Notes: generated by a model not told the origin, from the letters alone. DNA of 64,000 bases from Pseudomonas ekonensis (GCF_019145435.1 NZ_JAHSTS010000001.1:62001-126000), one strand, 5' to 3'. Positions 1-9,326 are shown, counted from the stretch's first letter. A program made the numbers and translations.

Positions 1-2
1 CG

Positions 3-453
3 CAGCATGTGCTGCTGCGCTTCGGCTGGCTGCTGGACGACAGCCCTGAGGGCACGCTGGGCCGTTTCCTCGCCCGCGCCGAACAGCCGGACGAACTGCT
101 CCTGGCCGATGACCGCCGGGGCAATCCGACCCCGGTGGACGATGCGGCACGGGTGATCATTTCGGTGCTCAAGCAACTCGATTGCGCGGCGCCGCTGTGG
201 GGCACCTACCATTACGCCGGCCAGGAGGCGACCACGCCGTTGGCGCTGGGCCAGGCGATCCTGACCGAAGCCCGCGGCCTGCATCCGCTGGCCGTCGAGG
301 CGCCGACCGCCCAGGCCCACGCCGCGCGTCCCGACGCCGCCGAAGAGCCGCAGCACGCGGTGCTGGCCTGCAAGAAAATTCTGCACACCTTCGGGATCAA
401 GCCGCGCGCCTGGCGCGCCGCCCTCCCGGGCTTATTGGATAGGTTTTACCGTC

Positions 454-461
<8 letters not shown>
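3..461 (+). CDS. Sugar-nucleotide reductase (RmlD-like), C-terminal part
   Basis: The reading frame is open from the left edge of the window, so the N-terminal NAD-binding part is missing and only about 152 residues are seen. The visible piece resembles the C-terminal half of the RmlD/dTDP-4-dehydrorhamnose reductase family: a VLLRFGWLLD strand, a PVDDAARVI segment, a GTYHYAG segment and a C-terminal helix with RAWRAALPGLLDR. It overlaps the next epimerase gene by 8 nt, so the two are translationally coupled and probably act on the same nucleotide-sugar or cell-envelope pathway. The substrate cannot be told from the sequence. Confidence 0.7.
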
Positions 462-1383
<922 letters not shown>

Positions 1384-1394
1384 TCCGAAGACAC

Positions 1395-1424
1395 AAAAAA
1401 GGCGCCTTTGCAGGCGCCTTTTTT
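1395..1424 (+). terminator. Intrinsic terminator after the epimerase gene
   Basis: An 8-bp GC stem (GGCGCCTt/AGGCGCC) with a short TTGC loop is flanked by A6 on one side and T6 on the other. It starts 12 nt after the epimerase stop. The A/T symmetry means it can also stop transcription arriving from the right. Confidence 0.88.
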
Positions 1425-1454
1425 GCGGGCGGGGTATCGCTTTGATGCTCGATG

Positions 1455-1603
1455 CGATCCCTGTGGCGAGGGCGCTCGCTCCCGCTCGACTGCGCAGCAG
1501 TCGCAGATCCAGTCAACGCGGTTTTTCTGAAGCACCGCTTCTGTCCGGTCCGGGGCCGCTGTCGCAGCCCGGCGGGAACGAGTCCCCTCGCCGCATTAGC
1601 CCT
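1455..1603. repeat. REP pair (REPIN-like), degenerate
   Basis: Two inverted copies of a Pseudomonas REP-like sequence. The left arm reads TGTGGCGAGGGCGCTCGCTC and the right arm is the reverse complement of a GCGGCGAGGGGACTCG-type copy near 1570-1600. Similar pairs occur at about 24.67-24.79 kb and 60.0-60.09 kb. The pair fills the gap between the convergent epimerase and OmpW genes. Confidence 0.65.
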
Positions 1604-1626
1604 CATCCACCACCACGTGAACGTTC

Positions 1627-2325
1627 TTAGAACTTGTAGCCCAGACCGACCATGTACACAAACGGATCGACGTCCACGTTCACCCGTGCGCGGGTGCCCG
1701 GGGCCACGGCGTTGTTCTCCACGGTGGCGCGGGTGTCGATGTCGATGTAGCGCACCTGGGCGTTGAGCATGATGTTGTCGGTCAGCATGTAGTCGGCGCC
1801 GACCTGCCAGGCCAGGCCCCAGGAGTTCTTCGCCTTGAAGTTGCTGAAGCCGTTGGACTGGGCCTGGCTGCCGACGTGCTCGTCGTAGATCCAGGTGTAG
1901 TTGATGCCGCCGCCGATGTACGGCTGGAAGGCCGACTTCGAGTCCAGCGGGTAGTAGACCAGGCTCAGGGTCGGCGGCAGGTGCTTGAGGGTGCCGAGCT
2001 TGCCGTTGGCGGCGGCGAGGCCTGTGCCCTTGAGCTTCACGTCATGTTCGAACGGGGTCGCGGCGAGCAGCTCGACGCCCAGGTTCGGGGTGATCATGTA
2101 GGCGAAGTTCAGGCCCAGTTGGGTGTCGCTGCTCATGGTCGCCTTGCCGCCCAGGTTGGCGCCGCTCAACGGACCCTGGTCGACCTTGACGCTGGAGCTG
2201 TCGGCCTTCGGGTTGACGGTGATCGCACCGGCGCGAACGATGATGTCGCCGGCTTCGTGGGCATGGGCGAGCGGGGCTGCGAGCGCAAATGCAAACAGCG
2301 AGGCGCTGAGCAAGGACTTGTTCAT
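1627..2325 (-). CDS. ompW: OmpW family outer membrane protein
   Basis: A 232-residue outer membrane protein of the OmpW/OprG family, which forms an eight-stranded beta barrel for small hydrophobic molecules. The ATG at 2325 gives a clean 22-residue signal peptide (MNKSLLSASLF...LAHA) followed by HEAGDIIVRAG, the usual start of the mature protein. Family hallmarks are PNLGVELLAATPF, YIGGGINYTWIYD and a C-terminal YMVGLGYKF ending in Phe, as required for barrel assembly. An upstream in-frame start at 2364 would only place extra residues before the signal peptide. The gene is alone. Confidence 0.88.
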   Translation of the reverse strand: MNKSLLSASLFAFALAAPLAHAHEAGDIIVRAGAITVNPKADSSSVKVDQGPLSGANLGGKATMSSDTQLGLNFAYMITPNLGVELLAATPFEHDVKLKGTGLAAANGKLGTLKHLPPTLSLVYYPLDSKSAFQPYIGGGINYTWIYDEHVGSQAQSNGFSNFKAKNSWGLAWQVGADYMLTDNIMLNAQVRYIDIDTRATVENNAVAPGTRARVNVDVDPFVYMVGLGYKF

Positions 2326-2446
2326 GGGGGCTCCAAAAGGACGTTGAAAATGTTCGATGTCCAAATGGTACGGAGCCGTCTGATACGGTCTTTTGATTCA
2401 GCTCAATGAAACAGTGATCGTCGTTTTTTCTGCGGAACTTCGCCGG

Positions 2447-2474
2447 CCCCATCGCCAGCCTGCTGGCGATGGGG
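2447..2474. repeat. Palindromic REP-like hairpin
   Basis: A 28-bp near-perfect palindrome (CCCCATCGCCAGC on one arm, its complement on the other) between the DUF3299 gene end and the ompW start. The core GCCAGCnTGCTGGCGAT is the same one found in the repeat pair at 19.32-19.41 kb, so it is probably a single REP element, which may also act as a terminator for the zinc operon. Confidence 0.6.
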
Positions 2475-2503
2475 CCGCCCGGGCGCCGCCGTGAACGGCG
2501 GAT

Positions 2504-3037
2504 TCACTCCGGCAGTTCATACACATAGATCTTGTCCGCCGCCATCTGATACCCGGCGTCGGCCAGTTCGCTGGTGGACGGCTTGACCTGCAGCGGCCCC
2601 TCGACCCAGTACGGCTGGTACAGCTCATCGAGCTTCACGCCCACTTCGCTCTTCACGTGCACGATCTGGTTCGAGGGCGGTGGCGGCACGTGGATGCAGG
2701 CGCCGAAGTACGGCACCAGCAGGAAGTCCGTGGTGCGGCCTTCCTCGCTGACCTCCAGCGGCACGATGTAGCCCGGCAGGCGTACGTTCTGCCCGTCGAG
2801 GCTCTGCACCACCGGGGCATTGGGCATGTCCTGCTTGGCGGCGGGCGCGGACTCGGCGGACAACGCGTCGCCCATCTTCGACAGATCGTGCAGCGGCGTC
2901 ATGTTCGGCGTCTCCGCCGGCGCGTCCGGCGGGATCATCTCCGACCAGGTCAGGTCTTTCGGCGCGGCCGCCCACACGGGCAGGGCCATCAGCAACAGCA
3001 GCGCGAGCGCGGCGCGGGGCATGGGGAACATCCTCAT
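2504..3037 (-). CDS. DUF3299 periplasmic protein of zinc operon
   Basis: A 177-residue secreted protein: signal peptide MRMFPMPRAALALLLLMALP...AAA, then a DUF3299 domain with GYIVPLEVS, DFLLVPYFGACIHVPPPPSN and a conserved GACIHVPPPP turn. The start at 3037 is chosen because it overlaps the stop of the permease gene in an ATGA arrangement. It is the last gene of a four-gene unit that matches the Zur-regulated PA4063-PA4066 cluster of P. aeruginosa. A periplasmic role in metal handling is inferred from that context; no activity is known to me. Confidence 0.75.
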   Translation of the reverse strand: MRMFPMPRAALALLLLMALPVWAAAPKDLTWSEMIPPDAPAETPNMTPLHDLSKMGDALSAESAPAAKQDMPNAPVVQSLDGQNVRLPGYIVPLEVSEEGRTTDFLLVPYFGACIHVPPPPSNQIVHVKSEVGVKLDELYQPYWVEGPLQVKPSTSELADAGYQMAADKIYVYELPE

Positions 3038-4299
3038 AGACGGATCGACAGGCCATCGGCCAAAGATTGGCGGTAGGCGCGCCAGGCCGGCACGCTGCCC
3101 ATCAGCAGCGCGGCCGCCAGAATGCCACCGAGCAGCGTCCATTCATACTCGCTCGGCCAGGCCAGCGGCAGGTACAGCCCGTAGTTGGCCTGCACGTAAC
3201 CTTGCGCCACGGCGATGCCGGCGTACAGCAGGGCCAGCCCGGCCAGCGTCCCGGCCAGCGCCAGGGCGAAAGCCTCCAGCACCAGCAGGCTTGCGATGTG
3301 CCAGGGCCGTGCACCCACCGAACGCAGGATCGCCATCTCCCGGCGGCGCTCGTTGAGGCTGGTGAGGATCGCCGTGAGCATGCCGATCAACCCGGTCAGC
3401 ACGACGAACAGCGACACCACGAACAGGGCCTTTTCGGCGGTGCCCATCAGGCTCCACAGCTCCTGAAGGGCCACGCCGGGCAGGATCGCCAGCAGCGGTT
3501 CGCCACGGAATTCGTTGATCTCCCGTTGCAGGGCGAAGGTGGAAATCTTGCTGTTGAGGCCGAGCATGAACGCCGTGATCGCCTGGGGCGTCAGGTCCAT
3601 GTTGCGCGCCTGGTCGGCGCTGATCCGCCCGTTGCCCCGGGCCGGCACGCCGTTGTGCCAGTCGATGTGGATCGCCTCCATGCCGCCCAGGCTGATGTGC
3701 AGCGTGCGGTCCACCGGCGTGCCGGTGCGCTGGAGGATGCCGACCACGGTGAACGGCTTGTCGTCGTGCTTGACCAGGCTGATCGCCGCCACGCCGTGGG
3801 CCAGCACCAGTTTGTCGCCGAGCTTGTAGTGCAGCGCCTCGGCCACTTCGGCGCCGAGCACCACTTCGAACGGATCGGTGGCGAAGGCGCGGCCGGCGGC
3901 CAGGGCCAGGTGCTGCTGGCGGCCGTAAAGGTAATGCTCGAAGTAGGCGCCGGTGGTGCCCATCACCCGGTAGCCCCGGTGGGAGTCGCCGAGGGACATG
4001 GGGATCGCCCATTTCACTTTCGGGTCATTGGCGAACCGCTCGAAGCTGTCCCAGCGGATGTTGTTGGTGGCGTTGCCGATGCGGAACACCGAGTACAGCA
4101 GCAGGTTCACCGAGCCCGAGCGGGCGCCGACGATCAGGTCGGTGCCGCTGATGGTGCTGGCGAAACTGGCCTTGGCCTCGGTGCGCACCCGCTCCACCGC
4201 CAGCAGCAGGCAGACGGAGAGGGCGATCGCGAACGCGGTCAGCAGGGCGGTGAAGCGGCGGTTGGCCAGGCTGGCCATGGCCAGGCGGAACAGATACAT
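3034..4299 (-). CDS. ABC transporter permease, FtsX-like
   Basis: A 421-residue inner membrane protein with one N-terminal helix (TALLTAFAIALSVCLLLAVE), a large periplasmic domain, and three C-terminal helices (LFVVSLFVVLTGLIGML, LLVLEAFALALAGTLAGLAL, LGGILAAALLMGSVPAW). This is the MacB/FtsX permease layout rather than a classic importer. The cytoplasmic loop has the RRREMAILRSVGARP signature of the family. It pairs with the ATPase encoded 1 nt upstream and overlaps the next gene by 4 nt. The cargo is unknown; the neighbours suggest a function under zinc limitation. Confidence 0.85.
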   Translation of the reverse strand: MYLFRLAMASLANRRFTALLTAFAIALSVCLLLAVERVRTEAKASFASTISGTDLIVGARSGSVNLLLYSVFRIGNATNNIRWDSFERFANDPKVKWAIPMSLGDSHRGYRVMGTTGAYFEHYLYGRQQHLALAAGRAFATDPFEVVLGAEVAEALHYKLGDKLVLAHGVAAISLVKHDDKPFTVVGILQRTGTPVDRTLHISLGGMEAIHIDWHNGVPARGNGRISADQARNMDLTPQAITAFMLGLNSKISTFALQREINEFRGEPLLAILPGVALQELWSLMGTAEKALFVVSLFVVLTGLIGMLTAILTSLNERRREMAILRSVGARPWHIASLLVLEAFALALAGTLAGLALLYAGIAVAQGYVQANYGLYLPLAWPSEYEWTLLGGILAAALLMGSVPAWRAYRQSLADGLSIRL

Positions 4300-4300
4300 C

Positions 4301-5011
4301 TCAGACCTCGGCGGACGTGGCGGCGCGATTGAGTTCGGCCAGGGACAGGTGACGGTCGAACAGCGGGGCCAGGCTCTGGTCGTGGCTGACGAACAGCAGG
4401 CTCGATCCGGCGTCGCGGCATTCGGCGAACAGCAGGCGGATGAAGTTTTCCCGGGCGTCGTGGTCCAGCGCCGAGGTGGGTTCGTCGGCGATCACCAGTT
4501 CCGGCTGGCCGATCAAGGCCCGCGCCGCCGCCACCCGTTGTTGCTGGCCGATGGACAGCGAATCGGCGCGGCGGCCGAGGATGCCTTCATCGTTCAGGCC
4601 CAGGTGGGCGAGCAGGGTGGCGGCGGCCTGGTCGACGCTGCCGTGGCGCTGCCGGGCCCGCTGCGCCCGCAGCTTCGAGAAGTGGCACGGCAGCTCGACG
4701 TTCTCGCGCACCGACAGGAACGGCAGCAGGTTGAACTGCTGGAAGATGTAGCCGGTGTGATCGACCCGGAAGCGGTCGCGGGCGCCGGCGCCGAGGTCGG
4801 TCAGTTCCTGGCCGAGCAGGCGGATGCTGCCGCGGCCGGGCTTCTGCACCCCGCCGAGCAAGCCGAGCAGGGTGGTCTTGCCGCTGCCGCTGGGGCCCTT
4901 GAGGAACAGGGTTTCGCCGGCCTCCAGACGGAACGCCGGGATGTCCAGCAGCGGCGGGTGGCCGGGCCAGCTGAAGCCCAGGTCCGACAGTTCGATGAGT
5001 GCTTGGGTCAT
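4301..5011 (-). CDS. ABC transporter ATP-binding protein, MacB/LolD type
   Basis: A 236-residue ATPase with Walker A GPSGSGKTT, Q-loop FQQFNLLPF, signature LSIGQQQRVAAARALIG and Walker B LVIADEPTSALD. The start at 5011 (MTQALIELSDLG) is preferred because upstream in-frame residues do not look like protein of this family. It energises the FtsX-like permease encoded immediately downstream. Together they form a mechanotransmission-type complex in the inner membrane. Part of the putative Zur-controlled operon that begins with the His-rich DUF2796 gene. Confidence 0.87.
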   Translation of the reverse strand: MTQALIELSDLGFSWPGHPPLLDIPAFRLEAGETLFLKGPSGSGKTTLLGLLGGVQKPGRGSIRLLGQELTDLGAGARDRFRVDHTGYIFQQFNLLPFLSVRENVELPCHFSKLRAQRARQRHGSVDQAAATLLAHLGLNDEGILGRRADSLSIGQQQRVAAARALIGQPELVIADEPTSALDHDARENFIRLLFAECRDAGSSLLFVSHDQSLAPLFDRHLSLAELNRAATSAEV

Positions 5012-5040
5012 GGTGCCGATCCCACTGGGTTTGGGTGGGT

Positions 5041-5646
5041 TCAGAGCGTCAGGGCAGCGGCCTTGGCCGTGACTTCGGTGCCTTGCTGGCCGCTCGGGCC
5101 GATCAGTTGCACCTGGATCTTTTGGGTGGCCGGGAAGGTGCTGAACACCTTCGAAAGGTCCAGCGCCTTCAGCGCACCCGGTGTCGCGCAACTGAACCGG
5201 TAATGGGCGTGGATCTCGCTGTGGTCGTGGTGATGCTCGTGGCCGTCCTTGTCGGCTTCCTCGTCATGGTCGTCGTCATGGTCGTCGGCGTCGTCGGGCT
5301 TGTCGCCGAACAGCGGGCTTTCCAGTTCCTGGCGGGTGACCTTGCAGCCGGCGGCGGCCGGCAGGCTGAACAGCGCCAGCGGTTGCTCGAGCTGCGCGCG
5401 GGCGGCGGCGACCTTGGCCTTGTCGGCTTCACTGGTGGCGGCGTGTTCGAAGCCGACCAGGTTCATCGCCGGGCTTTCCAGTTCCAGCTCCAGGGTCTGG
5501 CCGTCGAGCGCGGCGTTCAGGCGGCCGACACCATGCTCGTGGGCGCCGAGGCTGCCATGTTCGTGGTCATGGTCATGCTCGTCGGCGGCCTGGGCGACGG
5601 CCAGCGGCAACAGGGCAAACGGCAAAGCGAGCAGCAGACGGCGCAT
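5041..5646 (-). CDS. DUF2796 His-rich zinc-binding protein (ZrgA-like)
   Basis: A 201-residue periplasmic protein: signal peptide MRRLLLALPFALLPLAVAQA, a His/Asp cluster right after cleavage (DEHDHDHEHGSLGAHEHG), and a second long His/Asp-rich loop near residues 120-150 (DDHDDDHDEE..., HEHHHDH). DUF2796 proteins include ZrgA of Vibrio, a zinc-acquisition protein. The histidine clusters suit zinc capture in the periplasm. It is the first gene of the ABC/DUF3299 operon, and a sequence resembling a Zur box sits about 37 bp upstream of its start. Confidence 0.85.
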   Translation of the reverse strand: MRRLLLALPFALLPLAVAQAADEHDHDHEHGSLGAHEHGVGRLNAALDGQTLELELESPAMNLVGFEHAATSEADKAKVAAARAQLEQPLALFSLPAAAGCKVTRQELESPLFGDKPDDADDHDDDHDEEADKDGHEHHHDHSEIHAHYRFSCATPGALKALDLSKVFSTFPATQKIQVQLIGPSGQQGTEVTAKAAALTL

Positions 5647-5682
5647 GGCGGTCTCCGGAAAGTAAAGTGAAGAGTTTGTTAT

Positions 5683-5695
5683 GTAATCTTATAAC
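5683..5695 (-). promoter_or_regulatory. Putative Zur box
   Basis: On the minus strand this reads GTTATAAGATTAC, matching the gammaproteobacterial Zur core GTTATAnTATAAC at 10 of 12 defined positions, with the left half GTTATA perfect. It lies in an AT-rich island upstream of the DUF2796 gene in otherwise GC-rich DNA. Zinc-loaded Zur would repress the operon here. The assignment rests on the motif match and gene content. Confidence 0.55.
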
Positions 5696-5802
5696 GAAAG
5701 TGCGGAGAGTTTGCCCGCCCGCCCCGCATTGCGCAAGACATGGCGCACGCTGCCCGCGCCAGGTCGCGGGCAACGCTCAGGCGTTCGAAGGCGTCCGGAC
5801 GG

Positions 5803-6369
5803 TCAGAACCCGTTGCCCGGATAGTCGAACCAGTAGCGGCCCGACAGCACCTGACGGATGAACCCGGCCTCCAGCACGTCCGGCGCATCGCGGTTGAAGC
5901 GCTCGCGCCAGGCCGGCAGCCACCAGTAATCGACGGCGGTGCCGCGCGGGTGCACCACCAATGTCAGCACCTCCCGGTCGATGCTGGCCTGCTCGTACAA
6001 CTGATGGCTGCGGTCCATGAAGCCCAGGTACTGGCCGATCGGCAGCCGGAACATCAGCGCGGCGGTGTAGACCTTCTCGCTCTGGCTGAACGCCGGGCTC
6101 TGCAGGATCTGCACGGCCTCGCAGGCATAGGCCTGGGGCTGATCGGCAATCGTGCGGCCCTGGGGCGTGGAGAGCACGTCGAAGCGGTTGTCGAGTTCGC
6201 GCCAGTCCACCCGGCCGTTGCGTTCGAAGTAGCCGTGGACGAATGCGCTCAGGGGCCCCGGCGCGCCGTCGCCGGCCGGGCAGGCCGTCAGATCGGCGGG
6301 CGACCAGAACCGCCAGGCCGCGATCAGTGCCAGCGCCAGCACCGGGAGAATCCAGAAAAGTCGTTTCAT
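5803..6369 (-). CDS. Putative immunity protein to the upstream amidase effector
   Basis: A 188-residue protein with one N-terminal hydrophobic segment (LFWILPVLALALIAAWRFW) and a soluble remainder predicted to face the periplasm. I do not recognise a named domain. Its start overlaps the stop of the cysteine amidase gene (ATGA), and it is the last gene of a PAAR-effector-this gene unit. A membrane-anchored periplasmic protein encoded directly after a peptidoglycan amidase is the usual form of a type VI immunity protein, so that role is inferred. It could instead be an unrelated envelope protein. Confidence 0.55.
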   Translation of the reverse strand: MKRLFWILPVLALALIAAWRFWSPADLTACPAGDGAPGPLSAFVHGYFERNGRVDWRELDNRFDVLSTPQGRTIADQPQAYACEAVQILQSPAFSQSEKVYTAALMFRLPIGQYLGFMDRSHQLYEQASIDREVLTLVVHPRGTAVDYWWLPAWRERFNRDAPDVLEAGFIRQVLSGRYWFDYPGNGF

Positions 6370-7316
6370 TGGGGTTTGCTGTGCTTGTACCGTCGGAAAA
6401 TGGTGAAGTCATGATCGCTGTCGATGCCGTTGCCTGCGATCTGCCGGAAGCCGGCGTCGTTGACTTCGACTCTCTCCCAGCCGGCGGAAATGCATACGCC
6501 CTGGGCCAGGATGAACCCGACATGGCCGCTCGCATTGGAATAATTGACAGCATACGCGCCAATGTCGCCGGGTAAAGCCGAACGCTCCACCTTCCAGTTG
6601 TTGAGCAGCCGGGTGTCGTCGGCCCACTCGCCGGCCAGCGGCGGGCTGAGATTCTTGACGCCCGGCAAGTATTTCGACTTGCCGTGCTCGATCAGCGCCA
6701 CGTTGACCCCGATGGAGGTCAGCACGTCGTACACGAACAGGTTGCATTTGTTGGTGCCGGCCGCGAACTCCACGCTCTGCTTGAGCGTCGGGTGCTCCAG
6801 CGACTTTTTGCTCGTTTTGCCGGCCCATGCCGTGGAGCCCCGGTGCTGAAGGGCCGCGAGCAGTATCCGGCGCGGCATGTCCTGGATCATCACCTTGACG
6901 GTGCGGGTCTGGTTCTTGCGCTTGACCCCGTATTCCACCTCATAGAACACATCGTTCGTGACGGCCCCGGTGGTGGACAGGGGCACCCTGACCCAGGGCG
7001 ACACGGCCACCATCGTCAGGCGTGTGCCCGGCTTCAGCGTGGCGGTGTTGAGCGCCTTCTGCGCGCCGGACGTCCCGACGACCCGCAGGCTGACTTCATG
7101 GCTGTCGCGGGTCTTGATGGTCTTGGTCTTCCCTGTGTCCTTGACGGTGACGAGGGTCTGCAGCTTGTCCGGCTGCAGCAGGTACGTCTGGTCGAGGCCG
7201 TCGGCTTGCGTGATCGCGTCGTCGACGACGTCGCCGTCGATCAGCAACTGAAACTTCACGCCACGGGGCGCCTGCATCAGGAAGTCCTTAAAGACCAGTT
7301 TGATTTCCGATTTCAT
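6366..7316 (-). CDS. NlpC/P60-CHAP-like amidase, putative T6SS effector
   Basis: A 316-residue protein. The N-terminal ~150 residues look like beta-rich repeats (ligand- or VgrG/PAAR-facing). The C-terminal half carries the hallmarks of a papain-like peptidoglycan amidase: the putative catalytic Cys191 in GTNKCNLFVYDVL, a PGDIGAYAV strand at about 249-257, and His265 in SGHVGFIL. It lacks a signal peptide, as expected for a type VI cargo. It is coupled by ATGA overlaps both to the PAAR gene upstream and to the putative immunity gene downstream. The start at 7316 gives that overlap. Cleavage specificity cannot be read from sequence. Confidence 0.72.
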   Translation of the reverse strand: MKSEIKLVFKDFLMQAPRGVKFQLLIDGDVVDDAITQADGLDQTYLLQPDKLQTLVTVKDTGKTKTIKTRDSHEVSLRVVGTSGAQKALNTATLKPGTRLTMVAVSPWVRVPLSTTGAVTNDVFYEVEYGVKRKNQTRTVKVMIQDMPRRILLAALQHRGSTAWAGKTSKKSLEHPTLKQSVEFAAGTNKCNLFVYDVLTSIGVNVALIEHGKSKYLPGVKNLSPPLAGEWADDTRLLNNWKVERSALPGDIGAYAVNYSNASGHVGFILAQGVCISAGWERVEVNDAGFRQIAGNGIDSDHDFTIFRRYKHSKPQ

Positions 7317-7894
7317 GGCGACTCCTGATCCAGCGGCTCTTCGTAGGCATAGAACGACCACTCGGCGTCTTCGCCGACCAGCAGGGTGTCGTAGTCTTCG
7401 GGGTTCTCGACGGCGTGTTCGCAGCCTTCGCCGGTGGCCGTGCAGGTGCTGTCCTGGAGGATGGCGGCCTTGTTCTTGTCCTTGAGGCGGTAGGCCAGGC
7501 CCGGCTTCTCGGTGTCGTCCTGGCGCTCGACGATCACCTGAAGATACCGGCGGGACGCCAGGGCGGCGATCGGCGGGCCCATGTCGATGGGCGCCGGCCG
7601 GCCGATGCCGGCGTAGCCGCTGTGCTGCTGGGTCAGCACCTTGTTGGCCATGGGCGGACAGCCGCAGGCGACGTAGTCGCCCTCAAGCGCCGCAGGGCCT
7701 GCGGGCAGCATCAGGGTGCGCTCGCCCACCGCGACGATCGGCCCTTGGCCGGCGCTGCAGGCCGGGCAACTGGCGAGCTGCCCGACGGAGGCGATGATCT
7801 GCCCTTCGATCCTGAGGTTTTCGTTGCCTTCGAGCACCGCGCCACCGGTGGAGGTGGGGGCTCCCTTGGAGGCCAGTTTCCTGCCTGCGGACAT
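7313..7894 (-). CDS. PAAR-domain protein (T6SS spike tip)
   Basis: A 193-residue protein with an N-terminal PAAR domain over roughly residues 1-95: GAPTSTGGAVLEG, GQLASCPAC, GPIVAVGERTLMLPAG and DYVACGCPP. The Cys residues are placed to bind the zinc at the cone tip. PAAR proteins cap the VgrG spike and carry effectors. A short C-terminal extension of about 100 residues follows, which may dock the amidase encoded next. The ATG at 7894 is chosen because AAGGA lies 5 nt before it; two earlier ATGs have no such site. No other T6SS genes are in the window, so this is an orphan cargo unit. Confidence 0.8.
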   Translation of the reverse strand: MSAGRKLASKGAPTSTGGAVLEGNENLRIEGQIIASVGQLASCPACSAGQGPIVAVGERTLMLPAGPAALEGDYVACGCPPMANKVLTQQHSGYAGIGRPAPIDMGPPIAALASRRYLQVIVERQDDTEKPGLAYRLKDKNKAAILQDSTCTATGEGCEHAVENPEDYDTLLVGEDAEWSFYAYEEPLDQESP

Positions 7895-8027
7895 GGGCAT
7901 CCTTCCCATGGAAAAAACAGAAATATAGACGCTCCCGGGAAATCTGCCGGATGCCGCTCATCGTGCGCTTGGCGTTGCGCACCGGCCATGGGAGCATGCC
8001 GGCCATACAGATGCGGGAGCGAAACTT

Positions 8028-8381
8028 ATGTTGCGGATACGCGGAACCGTCGGCGACCTGCCGGTGGACTTGACGCTGGAGCTGGATGACGGCGACTGGG
8101 CGCGGCTCGGTTCGCACTTCGGCGCGTCCTTGCAGGCGGCGCCCCAGGCTGGCGCAACGCCGGCGGCGAAACCGTCGAACCAGGACGACGCGCTGTGGCA
8201 GACGGCGCGGGAGCTGCTGTGCAAGGCCGGGCAACTCAGTGGGCCGGACCTGCTGGAGCAACTGGAAGGGCTGACCGGCAGCGCTGCGGCGGGCAAGCGC
8301 CTGCTGGTGCGGCTGCGGCACTGCGCGCAGGTGAAGGTAGCGAGCGGCGGGGACACGCCGCTCTACAGCTGGATCGAGTGA
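8028..8381 (+). CDS. Hypothetical protein, 117 aa
   Basis: A small soluble acidic protein. Residues 1-30 form a likely beta hairpin (MLRIRGTVGDLPVDLTLELD), then an Ala/Pro-rich linker near 40-52, then a helical C-terminal half with LWQTARELLCKAGQLSG. A GGAG ribosome site precedes the ATG. It is divergent from the PAAR gene and convergent with cnoX (4 bp apart). I do not recognise a family; base composition is like the core genome, so it is likely a native Pseudomonas gene. Confidence 0.6.
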   Translation: MLRIRGTVGDLPVDLTLELDDGDWARLGSHFGASLQAAPQAGATPAAKPSNQDDALWQTARELLCKAGQLSGPDLLEQLEGLTGSAAAGKRLLVRLRHCAQVKVASGGDTPLYSWIE

Positions 8382-8385
8382 CCGG

Positions 8386-9258
8386 TCAGTACAGCGCCGC
8401 GAACACCTTGCGCCGGTAGGTGGTCACCAGCGGGTGATCGTTGCCCAGCAGTTCGAACACTTGCAGCAGGGTCTTGTGCGGCAGGCCTTCGCCGTAGCTG
8501 CGGTTGCGGATGAACAGCTTGAGCAGGGCGTCCAGCGCCGCTTCGTACTGCTGGCGGGCCAGTTGCTGGATCGCCAGTCGGTACACCGCTTCATCGTCCT
8601 GCGGGTTCTGCGCAAGGCGCGCCTTGAGCTCGGCGGCGTCCGGCAGGTCCCGGGCCAGGCCGAGGAACTTGATCTGGGCCTTGGCCCCGGCCAGCGCGGC
8701 CTTGTGCTCATCGCTCTTGACCGCGTCGAGCACGGTCTGCGCCTCGCCCAGTTCGCCGCGTTCGGTGAGGCAGCGGGCGTACAGGATCAGCGCCTTGGCG
8801 TTGGTGTTGTCTTCGCCCAGGATCACCGCCAGCGCCGCTTCGGCGTCCGCGAACCGGCCGGCGTCGAACAGCGCCCGGGCCTGTTCGAACGGGTCGGCGG
8901 CGGCCGGCGGCGGCATCTGCACATGGGGCTCGAGCATCGCGCGCACGGCGGATTCAGGCTGCGCCCCGGCAAAGCCGTCCACCGGCTGGCCGTCCTTGAA
9001 CAGCACCACGGTCGGCAGGCTGCGGATGCCGAAGCGGGCGACGATGTCCTGCTCGATGTCGCAGTTGACCTTGGCCAGCAGCAGCTCGCCCTGATAGCTC
9101 TCGGCGATGCCCTGGAGCATCGGCATCAGCGCCTTGCACGGCGCGCACCACTCGGCCCAGAAATCCACCAGCACCGGTTTGTGGAAGGAGTTCTCGATCA
9201 CCGACCGGTCGAAATCGGCGGTCGTGGCGTCGAAGATGTACGGCGTTTGCTCGCTCAT
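8386..9258 (-). CDS. cnoX: Thioredoxin-TPR chaperone CnoX/YbbN
   Basis: A 290-residue protein with an N-terminal thioredoxin domain (active site WCAPC, C38/C41, in FWAEWCAPCKAL) and C-terminal tetratricopeptide-like helices (FEQARALFDAGRFADAEAAL, AVYRLAIQQLARQQYEAAL). This is the YbbN/CnoX layout. CnoX is a holdase that protects proteins from oxidative aggregation and hands them to GroEL and DnaK. The ATG at 9258 begins MSEQTPYIFDAT, the usual N-terminus. It lies downstream of the methyltransferase gene, 68 nt away, on the same strand. Confidence 0.88.
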   Translation of the reverse strand: MSEQTPYIFDATTADFDRSVIENSFHKPVLVDFWAEWCAPCKALMPMLQGIAESYQGELLLAKVNCDIEQDIVARFGIRSLPTVVLFKDGQPVDGFAGAQPESAVRAMLEPHVQMPPPAAADPFEQARALFDAGRFADAEAALAVILGEDNTNAKALILYARCLTERGELGEAQTVLDAVKSDEHKAALAGAKAQIKFLGLARDLPDAAELKARLAQNPQDDEAVYRLAIQQLARQQYEAALDALLKLFIRNRSYGEGLPHKTLLQVFELLGNDHPLVTTYRRKVFAALY

Positions 9259-9326
9259 GGGGGCTCTCGTGAAAGCGTGAATGGGGCAACTATACGGCTT
9301 GGCGGGGGGCGGCCGGAAGCGTTGGG

